A DNA stretch of 64,000 nucleotides from Geitlerinema sp. BBD 1991-9 (GTDB lineage Bacteria; Cyanobacteriota; Cyanobacteriia; Cyanobacteriales; Geitlerinemataceae), in contig LWRO01000009.1 in the NCBI GenBank assembly GCA_001657325.1, positions 1 through 64,000 of the forward strand, written 5' to 3'. The notes under the pieces were generated by a model. The model made no database searches. It was not told the DNA's origin and saw only the letters and a program-made list of their open reading frames with translations. Made by a program: the position numbers and the translations under genes. This document shows, one piece after another, positions 63,593 to 64,000 of this stretch (position 1 is its first letter; each line of letters starts with the position of its first letter).

Positions 63593-64000
63593 GTGTTTAA
63601 TGTCTAATGGAGATCGAAAAAAATTTACACAGGAGTGGGAAATCGCACGATTTCTAGTCACATCGTGCTCAACGCCTAACGGCGATCGAAGGAAATTCAC
63701 ACTCGGGGAACTCGGCTATATCTCTCGCTTCCACCGTACTCAACGCCTAACGGCGATCGAAGGAAATTCACTGTCGGCGGTGCAGTACGCCGAAACACCG
63801 TTCACCAGTGCTCAACGCCTAACGGAGATCGAAGGAAATTCACACTTTAGCGGCGATGGAATTAGTGTCGGTGGGCATCGCGTGCTCAACGCCTAACGGC
63901 GATCGAAGGAAATTCACTCGGCTTTTCCAAAGAGTGATAGTTGTTGTTGTTTGTGCTCAACGCCTAACGGCGATCGAAGGAAATTCACCTTTCGCTCCCG
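63593..64000. CRISPR. CRISPR array, truncated by the window edge
   Basis: Five 36-nt repeats start at 63665, 63736, 63808, 63882 and 63953; each begins GT(G/A)CTCAACGCCTAACGG and ends AGGAAATTCAC, with an internal CGCC/GGCG stem. Small variants are A for G at position 3 in the second and GGAG for GGCG in the third. Spacers are 34-38 nt (63631-63664, 63701-63735, 63772-63807, 63844-63881, 63918-63952) and unique, and a last one is cut at 64000. A degenerate copy at 63593-63630 (about eight changes and a 2-nt insertion) marks the leader-distal end, so the leader and transcription start are expected to the right, outside the window. No cas gene is in view; the subtype cannot be set. Confidence 0.95.

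Overview
The window comes from a filamentous cyanobacterium, probably of the Oscillatoriales type. The markers are a Ycf54 homologue of the chlorophyll cyclase complex, a HetZ-family regulator, DevBCA-type exporter genes, the grpE-dnaK-dnaJ cluster back to back with pilB-pilT-pilC, cyanobacterial haemagglutinin-type secreted proteins, and very frequent GATCGATC motifs. This is inferred from gene content; no rRNA is present.

Bases 1-9372 look like a foreign or mobile block. By eye it has no GATCGATC, while the rest of the window has dozens. It starts with the 3' end of a group II intron (domains V and VI) 14 bases before a threonyl-tRNA synthetase gene. Two integron-cassette-like genes follow (DHFR/RibD-like and GNAT) around an attC-like site. 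Then comes a metal-limitation module: a perfect 17-bp Fur/Zur-like palindrome before a FAD oxidoreductase with a Cys-rich tail, a short FeoB-like GTPase transporter, and a second box before a HisI paralogue that lacks one zinc-ligand Cys, a CcmM-like gamma-carbonic anhydrase with one SSUL domain, and a phosphoesterase relative lacking most metal ligands. Zinc-sparing paralogues of ThrS, HisI and gamma-CA are a known signature of Zur regulons, so I read the block as a zinc (or iron) starvation island. It ends in a decayed IS4-family transposase whose sequence supplies the last codons of the phosphoesterase gene.

Bases 9.4-11.3 kb are decayed mobile DNA. Bases 11.3-22.4 kb hold three large TpsA-like secreted proteins, the middle one frameshifted, with a divergent Hsp70-like gene between the second and third.

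Bases 22.4-33.7 kb are mostly housekeeping: MOSC protein, DUF3181, M42 peptidase, two identical tRNA-Glu genes each with promoter and terminator, a thioredoxin-like ferredoxin, aroA, Trm1, ruvX and a CofE-like protein. Bases 33.7-35.1 kb are an AT-rich patch with a broken methyltransferase and a MITE. Bases 35-42 kb hold ycf54, pdxJ, an N-acetylglucosamine-kinase-like gene and a histidine kinase.

Bases 42-53 kb contain the chaperone operon grpE-dnaK-dnaJ-tusA-rsgA (minus strand; the last three genes overlap by 4 bp) and the type IV pilus motor genes pilB-pilT-pilC (plus strand). Bases 53-57 kb hold a tetR-devB-devC-devA exporter operon with a plausible operator. Bases 57-63.5 kb hold a class II aldolase, an AEC transporter, a nonsense-broken gene, a Uma2 nuclease, larC, a TsaC/Sua5-family gene and hetZ. 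The window ends in a CRISPR array (degenerate end repeat plus five 36-nt repeats) that runs off the right edge; no cas gene is visible.
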